64,000 bases of DNA. Origin: Bin5 sp965221345 (GTDB lineage: Bacteria > Chloroflexota > Anaerolineae > Caldilineales > Caldilineaceae). Position numbers and translations under genes: made by a program. The notes under the pieces were generated by a model that searched no databases, was not told the DNA's origin, and saw nothing but the letters and a program-made list of their open reading frames with translations. Shown piece after piece: positions 16,264 through 24,646 of the stretch (positions are counted from its first letter, which is position 1; the number at the start of each line of letters is the position of its first letter). The stretch covers positions 2,294,001 through 2,358,000 of the forward strand of contig CBDCSD010000002.1 in assembly GCA_965221345.1 (NCBI GenBank), written 5' to 3'.

Positions 16264-17241
16264 CTAGTAAGTGACAGGTTCTCTGCGGGTCAGCCGTAAG
16301 GTGGCGGCGGCCAGGATGATGGCAACGACCGTCACGGCGACGATGATCGCCGCGGCGTAGTTCCAGTTGTGCGCGTTAAAAGCATGATAGTGGTAGTAGT
16401 TCGTGATAAGCCAGGCGTTGCCGCCACCCGCTCTCAGCAGGATGTGAACTGTGGAAAAGCCGGTCACGCTGCCGAACAGGCCGATGACGCGCAGAATGAG
16501 CAAAGTTCTGAACATCTCCCAAACCAACGGCATCGTCACATAAAGGAAACCCTGCATTCCGTTTGCGCCGTCAATGCGCGCGGCCTCGTGCAGCGACTCC
16601 GGCACGTTCTCGATCGCGGCGGTAAAGAGCAGGATGGCGACGCCCATGCTGCCCCAGATGCCGATGAATGCCACCGAGTAAAGAGCAAGCGGGGCAAAGG
16701 GCAGCATCTTGACCTGACTGAGCCAGGGGTGGGTCCAACTTCCCAGCCCGGCAGCGCGCAGCATCAGGTTGAGCAGGCCATGCCGCGGGTGCAGCACCAT
16801 GGCCCACATGATGGCCGCAGCCGCCACCGACAGGATGCCGGGAAAGAAGTACACTGCCCGCAGCAAGCGGGCGCCACGCGGTCGGTGCGACAGAATGCCG
16901 GCGATGGCAAATCCTAGCAGCAGATCGAGCAGTGAGAAAAAGAACAGGAACAGGCTGTTGGTCAGATAGCGCCGCACCCGGTACAGATCCACCGGTTCGG
17001 TGATCTCGAATAAGAGCCGTTTATAGTTCACCAGCGCCGTGCCAACCAAATCCGTCCAACTCCCGCCCGCCGGCCGTCCCTCAAAAACCAGGCGCAGGCT
17101 GATATTGAGGCTTTCGTCCATCAAGCTGATGCGCAGGCCCTCTGCCGTGGGATAAGCGACAAACAGCGTGTAGAGGGCCAGACCGGGCAAGAGGAAACTG
17201 CCGATGAAAAGACGTTTTTGCCAGTCAGACCGCTTGGTCAT
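16264..17241 (-). CDS. Sugar ABC importer permease, MalF type (third permease of the cluster)
   Basis: Membrane protein of 325 residues with six helices. Its EAA-loop is ESLHEAARIDGANGMQGF, and YFFPGILSVAAAA and NPRHGLLN-like stretches are typical of MalF/UgpA proteins. It is a clear paralog of the permease at 19890-20828: same N-terminal WxKxLFI-SFLLPG, same RYL-N-FLFFFSL-D block and the same C-terminal RExVTY. No separate binding protein or MalG partner accompanies it. It may replace the other MalF subunit for a different substrate, or be a duplicate under divergence. Genes for the ATPase are absent, as is common when a shared MsmX-like ATPase is used. Confidence 0.9.
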   Translation of the reverse strand: MTKRSDWQKRLFIGSFLLPGLALYTLFVAYPTAEGLRISLMDESLNISLRLVFEGRPAGGSWTDLVGTALVNYKRLLFEITEPVDLYRVRRYLTNSLFLFFFSLLDLLLGFAIAGILSHRPRGARLLRAVYFFPGILSVAAAAIMWAMVLHPRHGLLNLMLRAAGLGSWTHPWLSQVKMLPFAPLALYSVAFIGIWGSMGVAILLFTAAIENVPESLHEAARIDGANGMQGFLYVTMPLVWEMFRTLLILRVIGLFGSVTGFSTVHILLRAGGGNAWLITNYYHYHAFNAHNWNYAAAIIVAVTVVAIILAAATLRLTRREPVTY

Positions 17242-17350
17242 GCGGGTGCTTTCCGGACTGCAGCTTCTGGTTATCAGTAGATGGAGCGTAGCCGGTGATT
17301 CACCAAGAGCTGGAAACTGAAAACTGGAAAGTGAATTCGTGTAAGTCCGG

Positions 17351-18814
17351 TTAACCCGGCGTCAGTGTGTAGGAGTAGAGCCTGACTTCCGGGGTGAGCC
17401 TGAACTGCACGGCCACCATCCGGTCGCGGAGTGCCGAGAGATCGCCCCGCCCCTGCCAAGTGACCCGCTGATCGAGCGTGTCCTCTCCGATCGGGTCGCA
17501 GTCGGCAAAGGTATGGCCCGCCACCGGTGTCTTGGTTTCGTCCTGCAACTGCACGCGCAAAGCGCCGCCGGCGGCCTGCACGTTGACGCGCAGGTCGGAC
17601 GCCTTCCAGTGATGGGGCCGCGTCAGCAGGCTGCCCTCCATATAGCCCTCGGCCTCGACAGAGACGAAGCCGTCAAGCCGCATCGTGGCAAGGCCAAGCA
17701 AGGGGATAGAGGTCTTGTCGCCGTGGGGAGTGGATTCGCCGTTGTAGAAAAAGTGAATGCAGTCCTCGCTGATGGCCGGGAAGCTGCAATAGACGCCGCC
17801 GTAGTCGAAGGTCCCCTTGGCGCCGCGGGGGATGAGCGGTTCGCGCCAGCGCTGCCAGCGCACGGAATCGCGGCTGAAGGCCAACTGCGCCTCGGTGACA
17901 CCGTGGTTGCGCGCTGGGTTGAATTCGTGACTCAGATTCGTATAGTAGGCGCCCAGCACGCCGAGGTGCAGGCCGGCGTAGGTCTGGTTGATGTCAGGGC
18001 TGGCCATGTAATAGAGCTCTTCGCCCGGCGTGTCGCGCAGGCTGCTTTCCAGTACCGGCCGGTTTTCGCTCCAGTTCAGAAAGTCGTTGCTGTCGCGGCG
18101 CCCGATTTGCCGCGTTTTCCAGGGCGATCCGCGCTGCCCGTAAATGATATAACGGGCGTCGGGGTCGACAGTTCCAGCCGGCGTCTCATCCAGATAGCGC
18201 ACGACCATGAACAGACGGCCGACCGCGTCGTGTTGGAGCGGAAGTTTGGTCCAATGGATGCCGTCGGGTGAAAAGGCGTAGAGCCGCAGCATCTGGTCGG
18301 GGCTGAGTCCGCTGCCGGCCTCTTTTTCGCCGGCCTGGTCCAGGTACATCATCTTGTAGCGCTTCTGTGGGTCCTGTTTGAACGGGTCGTCAATCAGGTT
18401 CTGGATGCTGGCGCGGCCCGGAGTGCGCAGCGACTGGAAGATGATGTTGTTGTCTTTACTGCCGTTATATTCGACGATGCCGGCGTGGGGGCGCTGCCAA
18501 TGCACGGCGTCCTCCGATTCGGCGTAGCAAATATAGGTCTCCTGTACGCTAAAGGGGGGATTGTCCTGTCCCAGCACACGCGAGCCGACGACTCCGCCGC
18601 CGTTTGCGGTGTACCACAGGCGAAAGAGACGGCGCTCCCGGTCATAGAGGCAATGGCCGTGAATCCCCTTGGCTTCCCAGGGGTTTTCGCCCCGGAAGAT
18701 CGGATTGTCAGGATGTTTGCACGGCCGGTTGAGGACGCGCCGTGCCGCCGTCAACCCTTCGATGCGGTAGTCGTCAACGAACAGGTGCTTTCCCGGGAAG
18801 AGTTCAATTGCCAT
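17351..18814 (-). CDS. Glycosidase-like five-bladed propeller protein (GH32/43/68-like fold)
   Basis: A 487-residue protein with no signal peptide. The N-terminal two thirds (LFVDDYRIEGL, HPDNPIF, FRLWYTA, SEDAVHWQRP, YNGSKDNN) have the repeating blades and acidic residues of the GH32/GH43 superfamily. The last 100 or so residues look like a beta-sandwich (ASDLRVNVQAAGG, VQFRLTPEVRLYSYTL). I cannot identify the catalytic triad with certainty. It is surrounded by sugar-permease genes and lies near the Asp-box propeller, so cleavage of an imported oligosaccharide is a reasonable guess. Many relatives are annotated only as hypothetical. Confidence 0.7.
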   Translation of the reverse strand: MAIELFPGKHLFVDDYRIEGLTAARRVLNRPCKHPDNPIFRGENPWEAKGIHGHCLYDRERRLFRLWYTANGGGVVGSRVLGQDNPPFSVQETYICYAESEDAVHWQRPHAGIVEYNGSKDNNIIFQSLRTPGRASIQNLIDDPFKQDPQKRYKMMYLDQAGEKEAGSGLSPDQMLRLYAFSPDGIHWTKLPLQHDAVGRLFMVVRYLDETPAGTVDPDARYIIYGQRGSPWKTRQIGRRDSNDFLNWSENRPVLESSLRDTPGEELYYMASPDINQTYAGLHLGVLGAYYTNLSHEFNPARNHGVTEAQLAFSRDSVRWQRWREPLIPRGAKGTFDYGGVYCSFPAISEDCIHFFYNGESTPHGDKTSIPLLGLATMRLDGFVSVEAEGYMEGSLLTRPHHWKASDLRVNVQAAGGALRVQLQDETKTPVAGHTFADCDPIGEDTLDQRVTWQGRGDLSALRDRMVAVQFRLTPEVRLYSYTLTPG

Positions 18815-18832
18815 GGTACTGTCCAGTTTTCA

Positions 18833-18893
18833 GCGGCCGGTGAAGCCCCAGCGGCGGCGAGCAGTAACTGGCCACCAGCCATCAGCCGCGGAA
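18833..18893 (-). repeat. Intergenic repeat related to 7251-7306
   Basis: On the minus strand it shares CCGCGG, TGGCTGGTGGCC, GCCGCT and TCACCGGCC, in the same order and similar spacing, with the element between the E1 and E2 genes. It fills almost the whole gap between two genes of the sugar cluster. Probably a dispersed non-coding repeat. Confidence 0.45.
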
Positions 18894-18894
18894 G

Positions 18895-19794
18895 TTACCC
18901 CTTCAACGCGCCGATGGTGATGCCCTGCGTCAGCTTGTTCTGGAAGATGGCGTAGACGGTCAGAGTGGGGATGAGCATGATCACGAATCCGGCAAACAGC
19001 GGACCGTAGTCGATGCGGTAGGTCTGCACCGCCAGCAGTTCTGCCATGCCAACGGGCAGGGTGCGCTTGGCGTCATCCCAAAGGATGATCAAGGCCCAGA
19101 AGTATTCATTCCAATGGCCGAGGAAGGAGAAAAGCGACACCGTCAGCAGCCCCGGTGTGGACATGGGCATCATCACCCGCCACCAGACGCCGAACAAGGA
19201 GCAGCCGTCAATGATTGCCGCATCCTCCAGTTCGGGTGGCAGGGTCTTGAAGAAGGCGTGGAGGATGAAGACGCTCCAGGCAAGGCCGCTGCTGTAGATC
19301 AGTATCAAGCTGGCATAGTTGTTCAGCATCCCCCACTCCCGGATCATCAGCCAGAGAGGCACAGCCAGCAGAAAGCCGGGGATGACCATGGAAGACAACA
19401 GATAGTAGTAGATGAAGCGGTTGCCGAAGAAATCGTAGCGCGCCAGCACGTAGGCGATCATCGAGGCCAGGAGTACGCCGAGCACGAGGGAGGTGGTGGT
19501 GACGATAACACTGTTCAGAAAGTAGGTCGCTACGTTAAGCGAAATCAGGGCGTTGCTGTAGTTCTCCCATAAGAGGCTGCTGGGGAAATTCCACGGTTCG
19601 AAGATGATCTCTTTGGAATTGCGAAAGGACTGCAGCACGGTCCAGATCATGGGCAATACGACCGTGATGGCGTACCCCCACAGAAAGACCTGGATAAAAA
19701 TCCATACCAACTTGTGCCAGCGGTTCTCACGGTATAATGTGCTTGTTGACCGTGCTATATCGGCCCGTGCGACCGTGGCGTCGAACTCTGCCAT
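18895..19794 (-). CDS. Carbohydrate ABC importer permease, MalG type
   Basis: Membrane protein of 299 residues with six predicted helices. The EAA-loop reads PELEDAAIIDGCSLFGVWW (so EDAAxxDG, typical of MalG/LacG proteins), and the end QNKLTQGITIGALKG is the classic MalG C-terminus. It forms the transmembrane channel with the MalF-type permease encoded just upstream (19890-20828) and the binding protein at 20941-22482. The substrate should be a carbohydrate or sugar acid, judged from the catabolic genes that follow. Confidence 0.92.
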   Translation of the reverse strand: MAEFDATVARADIARSTSTLYRENRWHKLVWIFIQVFLWGYAITVVLPMIWTVLQSFRNSKEIIFEPWNFPSSLLWENYSNALISLNVATYFLNSVIVTTTSLVLGVLLASMIAYVLARYDFFGNRFIYYYLLSSMVIPGFLLAVPLWLMIREWGMLNNYASLILIYSSGLAWSVFILHAFFKTLPPELEDAAIIDGCSLFGVWWRVMMPMSTPGLLTVSLFSFLGHWNEYFWALIILWDDAKRTLPVGMAELLAVQTYRIDYGPLFAGFVIMLIPTLTVYAIFQNKLTQGITIGALKG

Positions 19795-19814
19795 GGAAAC
19801 CCCCGTGGCGCGAG

Positions 19815-19888
19815 GAGAGAGTGAAGAGGAGTGAGGAATAATAACCGCTCACTTCCCGGTCTCACTCCTCGCTTCTCACTCCTTGCTT
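19815..19888 (-). repeat. Imperfect hairpin between two permease genes
   Basis: GAAGAGGAGTGAG at 19823-19835 can pair with CTCACTCCTCGCTTC at 19861-19875 with one bulge. It uses the same GAGTGAGGAGTGAG vocabulary as the perfect hairpin at 20889-20925, so the two are probably related elements. Confidence 0.45.
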
Positions 19889-19889
19889 C

Positions 19890-20828
19890 TCAGTACGTGA
19901 CTGTCTCCCGCTTCGTCATGCGAAATGTGATGCCGGCCAGCACAAGAGAAATGACCAGGACGGCGACGATGATCGCCGAGGCATATCCCCAATTGTGCGC
20001 GGTAAAGGCCTGGTAGTAGAAGTAGTTGGCGATAAACCAGCCGTTGCCGCCGCCGGCGGAGCCTTCTTGGGCAGTGAGAATGTGGATCGTCGTAAACTGG
20101 CCAAAAATGCCGATGGCGCGGAAAACCAGCAACGTCTTGAACATCTCCCAGACCAGCGGAACCGTCATCAGATAAAAGTTCTGGAACTCGTTGGCGCCGT
20201 CTATGCGGGCCGCCTCGTAGAGTTCATTCGGGATGTTCTGGATGGCGGCGATGAACAGGAGCATCGTCGAACCCATTGCGCCCCAGATGCCGATAATGGC
20301 CAGCGAATAAAGAATGATGGGGGCGAAGGGCCACATTGTAGCCTGGCTGAACCAGGGTTGGGCCAGGTCGCCCAATCCCACCGCCCGCAGGGCCTGGTTG
20401 AGCAATCCGTGCCGGGGATTCAGCACCATAGACCACATGATGACGATGGCGGCGGTCGACAGGATACTGGGGAAGAAATAGACGACGCGGAAGAGGTTGG
20501 CGCCCCGTGGTTTTCGAGTAAGGATGTAGGCGACGACAAAGGCGAACAGGAAGTCGAACAGTGAAAAAAAGAAGAGAAAGATGTTGTTGGACAGGTAGCG
20601 TCGAATCTTATAAAGATCCGTCGCATCGGTAAGTTCGAAGGCAAGTCGACCGTAGTTGGCGAACCCAGCCCAGGTCCGCTGCGTGACGTCCAGCCCTTTC
20701 CAGTCCATGAAACTGAGGCGCAGACCGTCCAGCGCGGGATAGATCACGAACACGGTGTAGAGGACGATCCCCGGCAGGAGAAAACAGCTTATGAAGAGGT
20801 ACTTGCGCCAGTCAAACCGTCTGCTCAT
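19890..20828 (-). CDS. Sugar ABC importer permease, MalF type
   Basis: Membrane protein of 312 residues and six helices, with EAA-loop NELYEAARIDGANEFQNF and the VYFFPSILSTAA helix typical of MalF/UgpA. It follows the binding-protein gene, from which it is separated by a perfect 15-bp stem-loop, and precedes the MalG-type gene. No convincing ribosome site lies before the start at 20828, so translation may be low or coupled. It is paralogous to the permease at 16264-17241. Confidence 0.92.
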   Translation of the reverse strand: MSRRFDWRKYLFISCFLLPGIVLYTVFVIYPALDGLRLSFMDWKGLDVTQRTWAGFANYGRLAFELTDATDLYKIRRYLSNNIFLFFFSLFDFLFAFVVAYILTRKPRGANLFRVVYFFPSILSTAAIVIMWSMVLNPRHGLLNQALRAVGLGDLAQPWFSQATMWPFAPIILYSLAIIGIWGAMGSTMLLFIAAIQNIPNELYEAARIDGANEFQNFYLMTVPLVWEMFKTLLVFRAIGIFGQFTTIHILTAQEGSAGGGNGWFIANYFYYQAFTAHNWGYASAIIVAVLVISLVLAGITFRMTKRETVTY

Positions 20829-20888
20829 AGTTGCTGAAAGTGGTGTGTGGATCGTGGTTGGTAGAGAGCGGAGAAGTAGAGTGAAGAT

Positions 20889-20925
20889 GAGTGAGGAGTG
20901 AGATCAGATCTCTCACTCCTCACTC
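20889..20925 (-). terminator. Perfect 15-bp stem-loop between binding-protein and permease genes
   Basis: Arms 20889-20903 and 20911-20925 are exact inverted copies (GAGTGAGGAGTGAGA) with a 7-base loop. No T-run follows on the minus strand, so complete termination is unlikely. In such positions stem-loops usually protect the upstream mRNA or attenuate, which would give more binding protein than permease. Confidence 0.65.
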
Positions 20926-20940
20926 CTGGTTTCTCACTTC

Positions 20941-22482
20941 TCAGTTTCTGGGTACGAGGCCCAGGTTCTCGGCGGTGCAGCCCGGATGCACCCAGTCATC
21001 GCTGGCGCGCAGGCGGGCGGCTTCCGTCTCCAGGTTTTCGACGAACTCTTCCACGGTCAGGGTGCCGTAGACGAGGTCGTCGCGGCTTTCATAGTAGATC
21101 TTCGCTACGCTGGAGTGGCCGTGCGGGTAGGCGACGAAGGTATGGTCTTCGGCATCCTCAACGCCTTGCATGAGCATTCTCACGTGTGTGTCCAGCGGTA
21201 CGTCGGAGATATCGGTGTGGAAGTAGAGCGGCGTGCCGCCGTTCTGCAGGAAGAAGCGCGCTGACTCATGCGAAGAGGCCAGCCGCAGCCATTCCAACCC
21301 CCATTTGGCGCAGTTGGCGGGCAGGGTGTTACCGGCGTAAAGCTGGCCACCGCCGCCGCGGCCCATGTGCCCACCGACGGCGCGGCCCTTGCCATCCGCC
21401 GGGCCGGGAACCCACATGAAGCCCCATTCAAAGCCGTCGGGAGTAAGCGCGGCCGCGCCTCTGGGCGAAGTGCCTTCTCCCATGCGCATAGCGCAATTGC
21501 CCTGAATCAATTCGGCCGTGGCTGCGTTGCTGTCCATCGCCTCGGCGCCGTCGATGACATTGCCGGGCGTCTGGTACAACTTCTGCACCTCCTCATGCGC
21601 CCACACGACCGCCTCATTCCTGAAGACGCCTTCCTCCAGGTTGCACAAATCGACCGCTACCTGCGGGCCGCCGGCTTTCGTAATCAGATAACCGTTGGTG
21701 AAGATATGCACATCCCAGTGCCCGGCGCGCCCGCAAATGGGGGGGGTGCCCGACTCTCTGATCGTGTCGGTCAGTTCGAGGAACTCTTCCCAGGTCTGCG
21801 GCTGCGTGGTCCAGCCGTTTTCCTTGAAGCGGTTGAGGTCGAAAAGCAGGCCGTAGCCGGTCAGGTCGTATCCGAAGCTGTAGACGTCCTCCCAGTCGGT
21901 GCCGCGGCCATAGCTGGCGGCCATGATGCCTTCGACGTAGACGCGGTCGCGAATCGGCACGCCCGGCTCGTCGTAGACTTCGACATCAAGCAGGATAGAC
22001 ATCGGCAGCAGGAAGCCTTGCTCCGCCGCCACCGGCAGGTCGGAGGTATGGATTGCGTGGCGGCTGACGCCCATCGGGTCCCCCGCGGCGAGCCGCAGGC
22101 GCATCATGTCCATCGCCTTGACATCGTGGCTGTACTCGACGGTAACGTTGGGATGGAGGTCTCTCATCATCTGGTCGACATGGCGCAGATGCGGTTCGGT
22201 CCAGGCCCGTTCCAGATGGAAGCTCTCCAGCGTGCATTGATCGCCGCCGAGGAATTCCAACCACTCTTCTGTGGTGATGAGAGTGCCCGCCTCATGGTTG
22301 GCGATGAATTCGACGAGGTCGGCCGGCTGCTGGCGGGGGCCGGAGGTCTCTTCCGCCATCTCTTCCTCTGCCTCTGGTTCAGCGGCCGCCTCCGGCGCTG
22401 CCGCGGGGGCTGCCCCGCATGCGGCGGTCAGTGCGATTAGAAGGGCCATTACGATCAATCGAGTAAAAAATTTGCCTGTCAT
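20941..22482 (-). CDS. Extracellular solute-binding lipoprotein of a sugar ABC importer
   Basis: A 513-residue lipoprotein. The signal peptide ends at lipobox LTAAC (Cys22), followed by an Ala/Glu-rich linker (residues 23-45) and a large family-1-like binding domain. Features such as MMRDLHPNVTVEY, RLAAGDPMGVS, GRGTDWEDVYSFGYDLTGYG, CAMRMGEGTSP and KWGLEWLRLASS match sugar-binding proteins of MalE/UgpB style. It captures the substrate outside the membrane and delivers it to the two permeases downstream. It is the first gene of the large minus-strand cluster, with a candidate promoter at 22683-22712. Confidence 0.88.
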   Translation of the reverse strand: MTGKFFTRLIVMALLIALTAACGAAPAAAPEAAAEPEAEEEMAEETSGPRQQPADLVEFIANHEAGTLITTEEWLEFLGGDQCTLESFHLERAWTEPHLRHVDQMMRDLHPNVTVEYSHDVKAMDMMRLRLAAGDPMGVSRHAIHTSDLPVAAEQGFLLPMSILLDVEVYDEPGVPIRDRVYVEGIMAASYGRGTDWEDVYSFGYDLTGYGLLFDLNRFKENGWTTQPQTWEEFLELTDTIRESGTPPICGRAGHWDVHIFTNGYLITKAGGPQVAVDLCNLEEGVFRNEAVVWAHEEVQKLYQTPGNVIDGAEAMDSNAATAELIQGNCAMRMGEGTSPRGAAALTPDGFEWGFMWVPGPADGKGRAVGGHMGRGGGGQLYAGNTLPANCAKWGLEWLRLASSHESARFFLQNGGTPLYFHTDISDVPLDTHVRMLMQGVEDAEDHTFVAYPHGHSSVAKIYYESRDDLVYGTLTVEEFVENLETEAARLRASDDWVHPGCTAENLGLVPRN

Positions 22483-22916
22483 TCGTCTGCTCCTCCATGT
22501 ACTAGCGTGTTGTTGATAGAATAGCTACTGACAGGAGATCGAGCGGGGTTGAGGGGAATTGTTCCAGGGTGCGCCTCCTTCCGACAATTGGGTGAGAATG
22601 AAGAGGAATGACATCATGATTGGACCACCGATTCCCCGCCTCTCGGGTGCAACTTCACCGTTCGCCAGTTGAAATTGGCTAAATAATAGCATCATCTTGG
22701 GGGGGGCGTCAACAAGGCGAAAAATGGAGGGTACGGACCAGATTGTGGTCGCGGGCAGCCTTGGGCAGTTGCGCCGGAATCCGCAGGCCGCTGGTCCGGG
22801 CGGCCAGGTAGAGAACGTGCTCAAATTCCTGGATATGGCGGAGGAAACGGAATCGGGGCTGGTAGAGTGGCGAGTAGAACGAAAGGAAGAGTAGCGTTTT
22901 GGAACAGGCCTCGAAT
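22483..22916. other. Intergenic stretch, upstream region of the sugar cluster
   Basis: No open frame here looks like a real protein. The stretch holds a candidate minus-strand promoter (22683-22712), which would leave a leader of about 195 bases before the binding-protein gene, and an 8-G run at 22699-22706 inside that promoter's spacer. Confidence 0.5.
22683..22712 (-). promoter_or_regulatory. Candidate sigma-70-type promoter for the sugar cluster
   Basis: On the minus strand TTGACG is followed after 18 bases by TATTAT. It would start transcription near 22676 and read into the binding-protein gene at 22482. Five of six bases match consensus in each box. Confidence 0.5.
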
Positions 22917-23417
22917 TCAGTCCAGGAATGCCTGTTGGCTGCGCAGGGCAAAGGATCTGGCGTCTATTGCCCGCGATGTGGCTAACACGCCATCCAAATG
23001 ATCGCATTCGTGTTGAAGCAGTTCCGATAGATCCTCTTCGAGAAGCATCGTCTGCTCATGCCAGCCCCGGTCCAGGAACGTTATCCGGCAAGCCTTGTGC
23101 CGTCTGACCTGCACGACAAGATCTGGAAAACACATGCAGTCATCCCACATCGTGATCATCTCGCTGCTCTGCTGGTCAATGACCGGATTGAAGAATACGG
23201 TAGGAGAGGAGATATACATGTAAACAATGCGTTTCATAGCGCCGATCTGGGGAGCGGCAATCGCGCGTCCGATGCCATATTTGCGGCGAAAGTCGAACAA
23301 AGTGTCGTGCAGGTCCTGGATGACCGGTTCAAGGCCTTCAACTTCATCCCTCCGCACCGGCTCGCACACCTCGTAAAGCTTCGGATGTCCAAGTAGCAAG
23401 ACCTGTTGTACCGCCAT
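22917..23417 (-). CDS. def: Variant peptide deformylase
   Basis: Metalloenzyme of 166 residues of the family that removes the N-formyl group from new proteins. The three family motifs are present: GIGRAIAAPQIG (residues 48-59), DDCMCFPDL (92-100, in place of the usual EGCLS) and HECDH (136-140). The metal ligands Cys94, His136 and His140 and catalytic Glu137 are kept. The changed second motif, with Cys instead of Ser at residue 96, places it in a divergent subgroup. It is last in the peptide-type ABC operon, not beside the translation genes where the housekeeping enzyme usually lies. It may therefore be an accessory enzyme acting on formylated peptides or a resistance copy; this is inference. 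Confidence 0.85.
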   Translation of the reverse strand: MAVQQVLLLGHPKLYEVCEPVRRDEVEGLEPVIQDLHDTLFDFRRKYGIGRAIAAPQIGAMKRIVYMYISSPTVFFNPVIDQQSSEMITMWDDCMCFPDLVVQVRRHKACRITFLDRGWHEQTMLLEEDLSELLQHECDHLDGVLATSRAIDARSFALRSQQAFLD

Positions 23418-23517
23418 CTGATCACTCCCACTTCTGAATTATCTGCCTTTGGATTCGCCCGGCCCGAGGTCCAAACTGAACTGCAAGCAATTGGGCACTC
23501 AAGCAGTTCAACGAATG

Positions 23518-24573
23518 TCAGCGGCACCAAACCGACAGATCACGGTTCTGTACAGGGAAGTCGATTCGTCGATTGTCCAGCCGCTGGGATTCGTGAATGG
23601 CAATACACATTTCCAGTGCCGCGCGGCCATCCTCACCGGTAGAAGAGGTCTCGCCGTCCGTTTCGATGGCCTGGATCAGGTCCTCTATGGCCGCTGAAGT
23701 CTGGCTTGACGTCTCCTGCGGCGCGTCGAGCTCCGCCTTTCTGAGTCGAGTGTAGCGGTCATGTGGATCCTTTTCCCACAACTCCAGACCCAAGCCATTA
23801 TAGAGGCAGCGAATCACACCATCGGTCCCGACAATATCGATGTCCAGGCCTAGGATCTTGTCATGCGCTCCCGCGAAGTGAACGGCCACGCCGCTCCTAG
23901 TTCGCCCAATGCCGCCCCCGCTTGCATCTCTGCGGTGGGTCAGCGTTTCAGGAGGGTCGAAATCCCCCTCAAGATAGCCGACCATCCACTCGATCGGCTC
24001 GCCCAGCAGCATAAGCAGGATGTCGAACAGATGCGTGACATTGTGAACCAGACCGTGCGTGCAGTACGCGGTCGCCTCTCGCAGCTCACCCACGGCGCCA
24101 TCGGCAATCAGTTTGCGCGCGAAGCGGTAATGTTCCATCCAGCGGCGGCCGTGTCCAATGCATAGCTTGGTCCCGTGTTGGCGGCAGACGTCCAACATGC
24201 GGTCGCACTCGGCCAGGGAAATCGCCATCGGCTTGGTGACAAGGATTCCCTTGGCGCCGGCATTGGCGGCGGCGTCGGTTGCATCGGCGTGGAGCGGAGC
24301 GTGTGTGGCCACGCTGACGATATCGAGGTTCTCCTGTTCCAGCATCTGATTGTAGTCGGCGTATGTTCGGACGCCGCTATAGCGCTGCTGGAACTGGGCC
24401 CGGCTTGCCTCGCCAGGCGCGGCGCCCGCCACCAACCTCGTCCTGGGCTCGTGTGCGAAGGCCGCGGCGTGGCTGTAGGGAACTAGAAATACCGGGTGGC
24501 CGACCATTTCGTCGTCAATGCGCGCGCCCATGCGGCCAAGCCCGATAATGCCGACGCGGTACTCTCTGTTCAT
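23518..24573 (-). CDS. Gfo/Idh/MocA-family oxidoreductase
   Basis: NAD(P)-dependent oxidoreductase of 351 residues. The Rossmann domain starts VGIIGLGRMGARI (residues 7-19), with DIVSVATHAPLH and the catalytic-region motif VTKPMA, the usual E-K-P here reading T-K-P. The substrate domain has the conserved HNVTHLFDILLML, a His-x3-His/Asp pattern seen in inositol and sugar dehydrogenases. Members oxidise or reduce polyols, sugars and derivatives; the substrate is not evident. It follows another Gfo/Idh gene by 73 bases, so the two may act in successive or reciprocal steps on the compound brought in by the operon's importer. Confidence 0.87.
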   Translation of the reverse strand: MNREYRVGIIGLGRMGARIDDEMVGHPVFLVPYSHAAAFAHEPRTRLVAGAAPGEASRAQFQQRYSGVRTYADYNQMLEQENLDIVSVATHAPLHADATDAAANAGAKGILVTKPMAISLAECDRMLDVCRQHGTKLCIGHGRRWMEHYRFARKLIADGAVGELREATAYCTHGLVHNVTHLFDILLMLLGEPIEWMVGYLEGDFDPPETLTHRRDASGGGIGRTRSGVAVHFAGAHDKILGLDIDIVGTDGVIRCLYNGLGLELWEKDPHDRYTRLRKAELDAPQETSSQTSAAIEDLIQAIETDGETSSTGEDGRAALEMCIAIHESQRLDNRRIDFPVQNRDLSVWCR

Positions 24574-24646
24574 CGAAAATGCCTTTGGATTGTTGCGCGC
24601 TTTTGTCGACGTGAAGGGAGCAGTGGCATTGCATGTAGGCCCTGAA

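Noticed and set aside
21268..22440. A 390-codon open frame antisense to the sugar-binding protein gene
   Set aside because: Shadow frame: the minus strand has signal peptide, lipobox and family motifs, whereas this frame has none.
22709..22951. A possible small gene (80 codons, minus strand) between the deformylase and sugar-binding protein genes
   Set aside because: No ribosome site and no family resemblance, and it overlaps the end of the deformylase gene in another frame and the candidate promoter.
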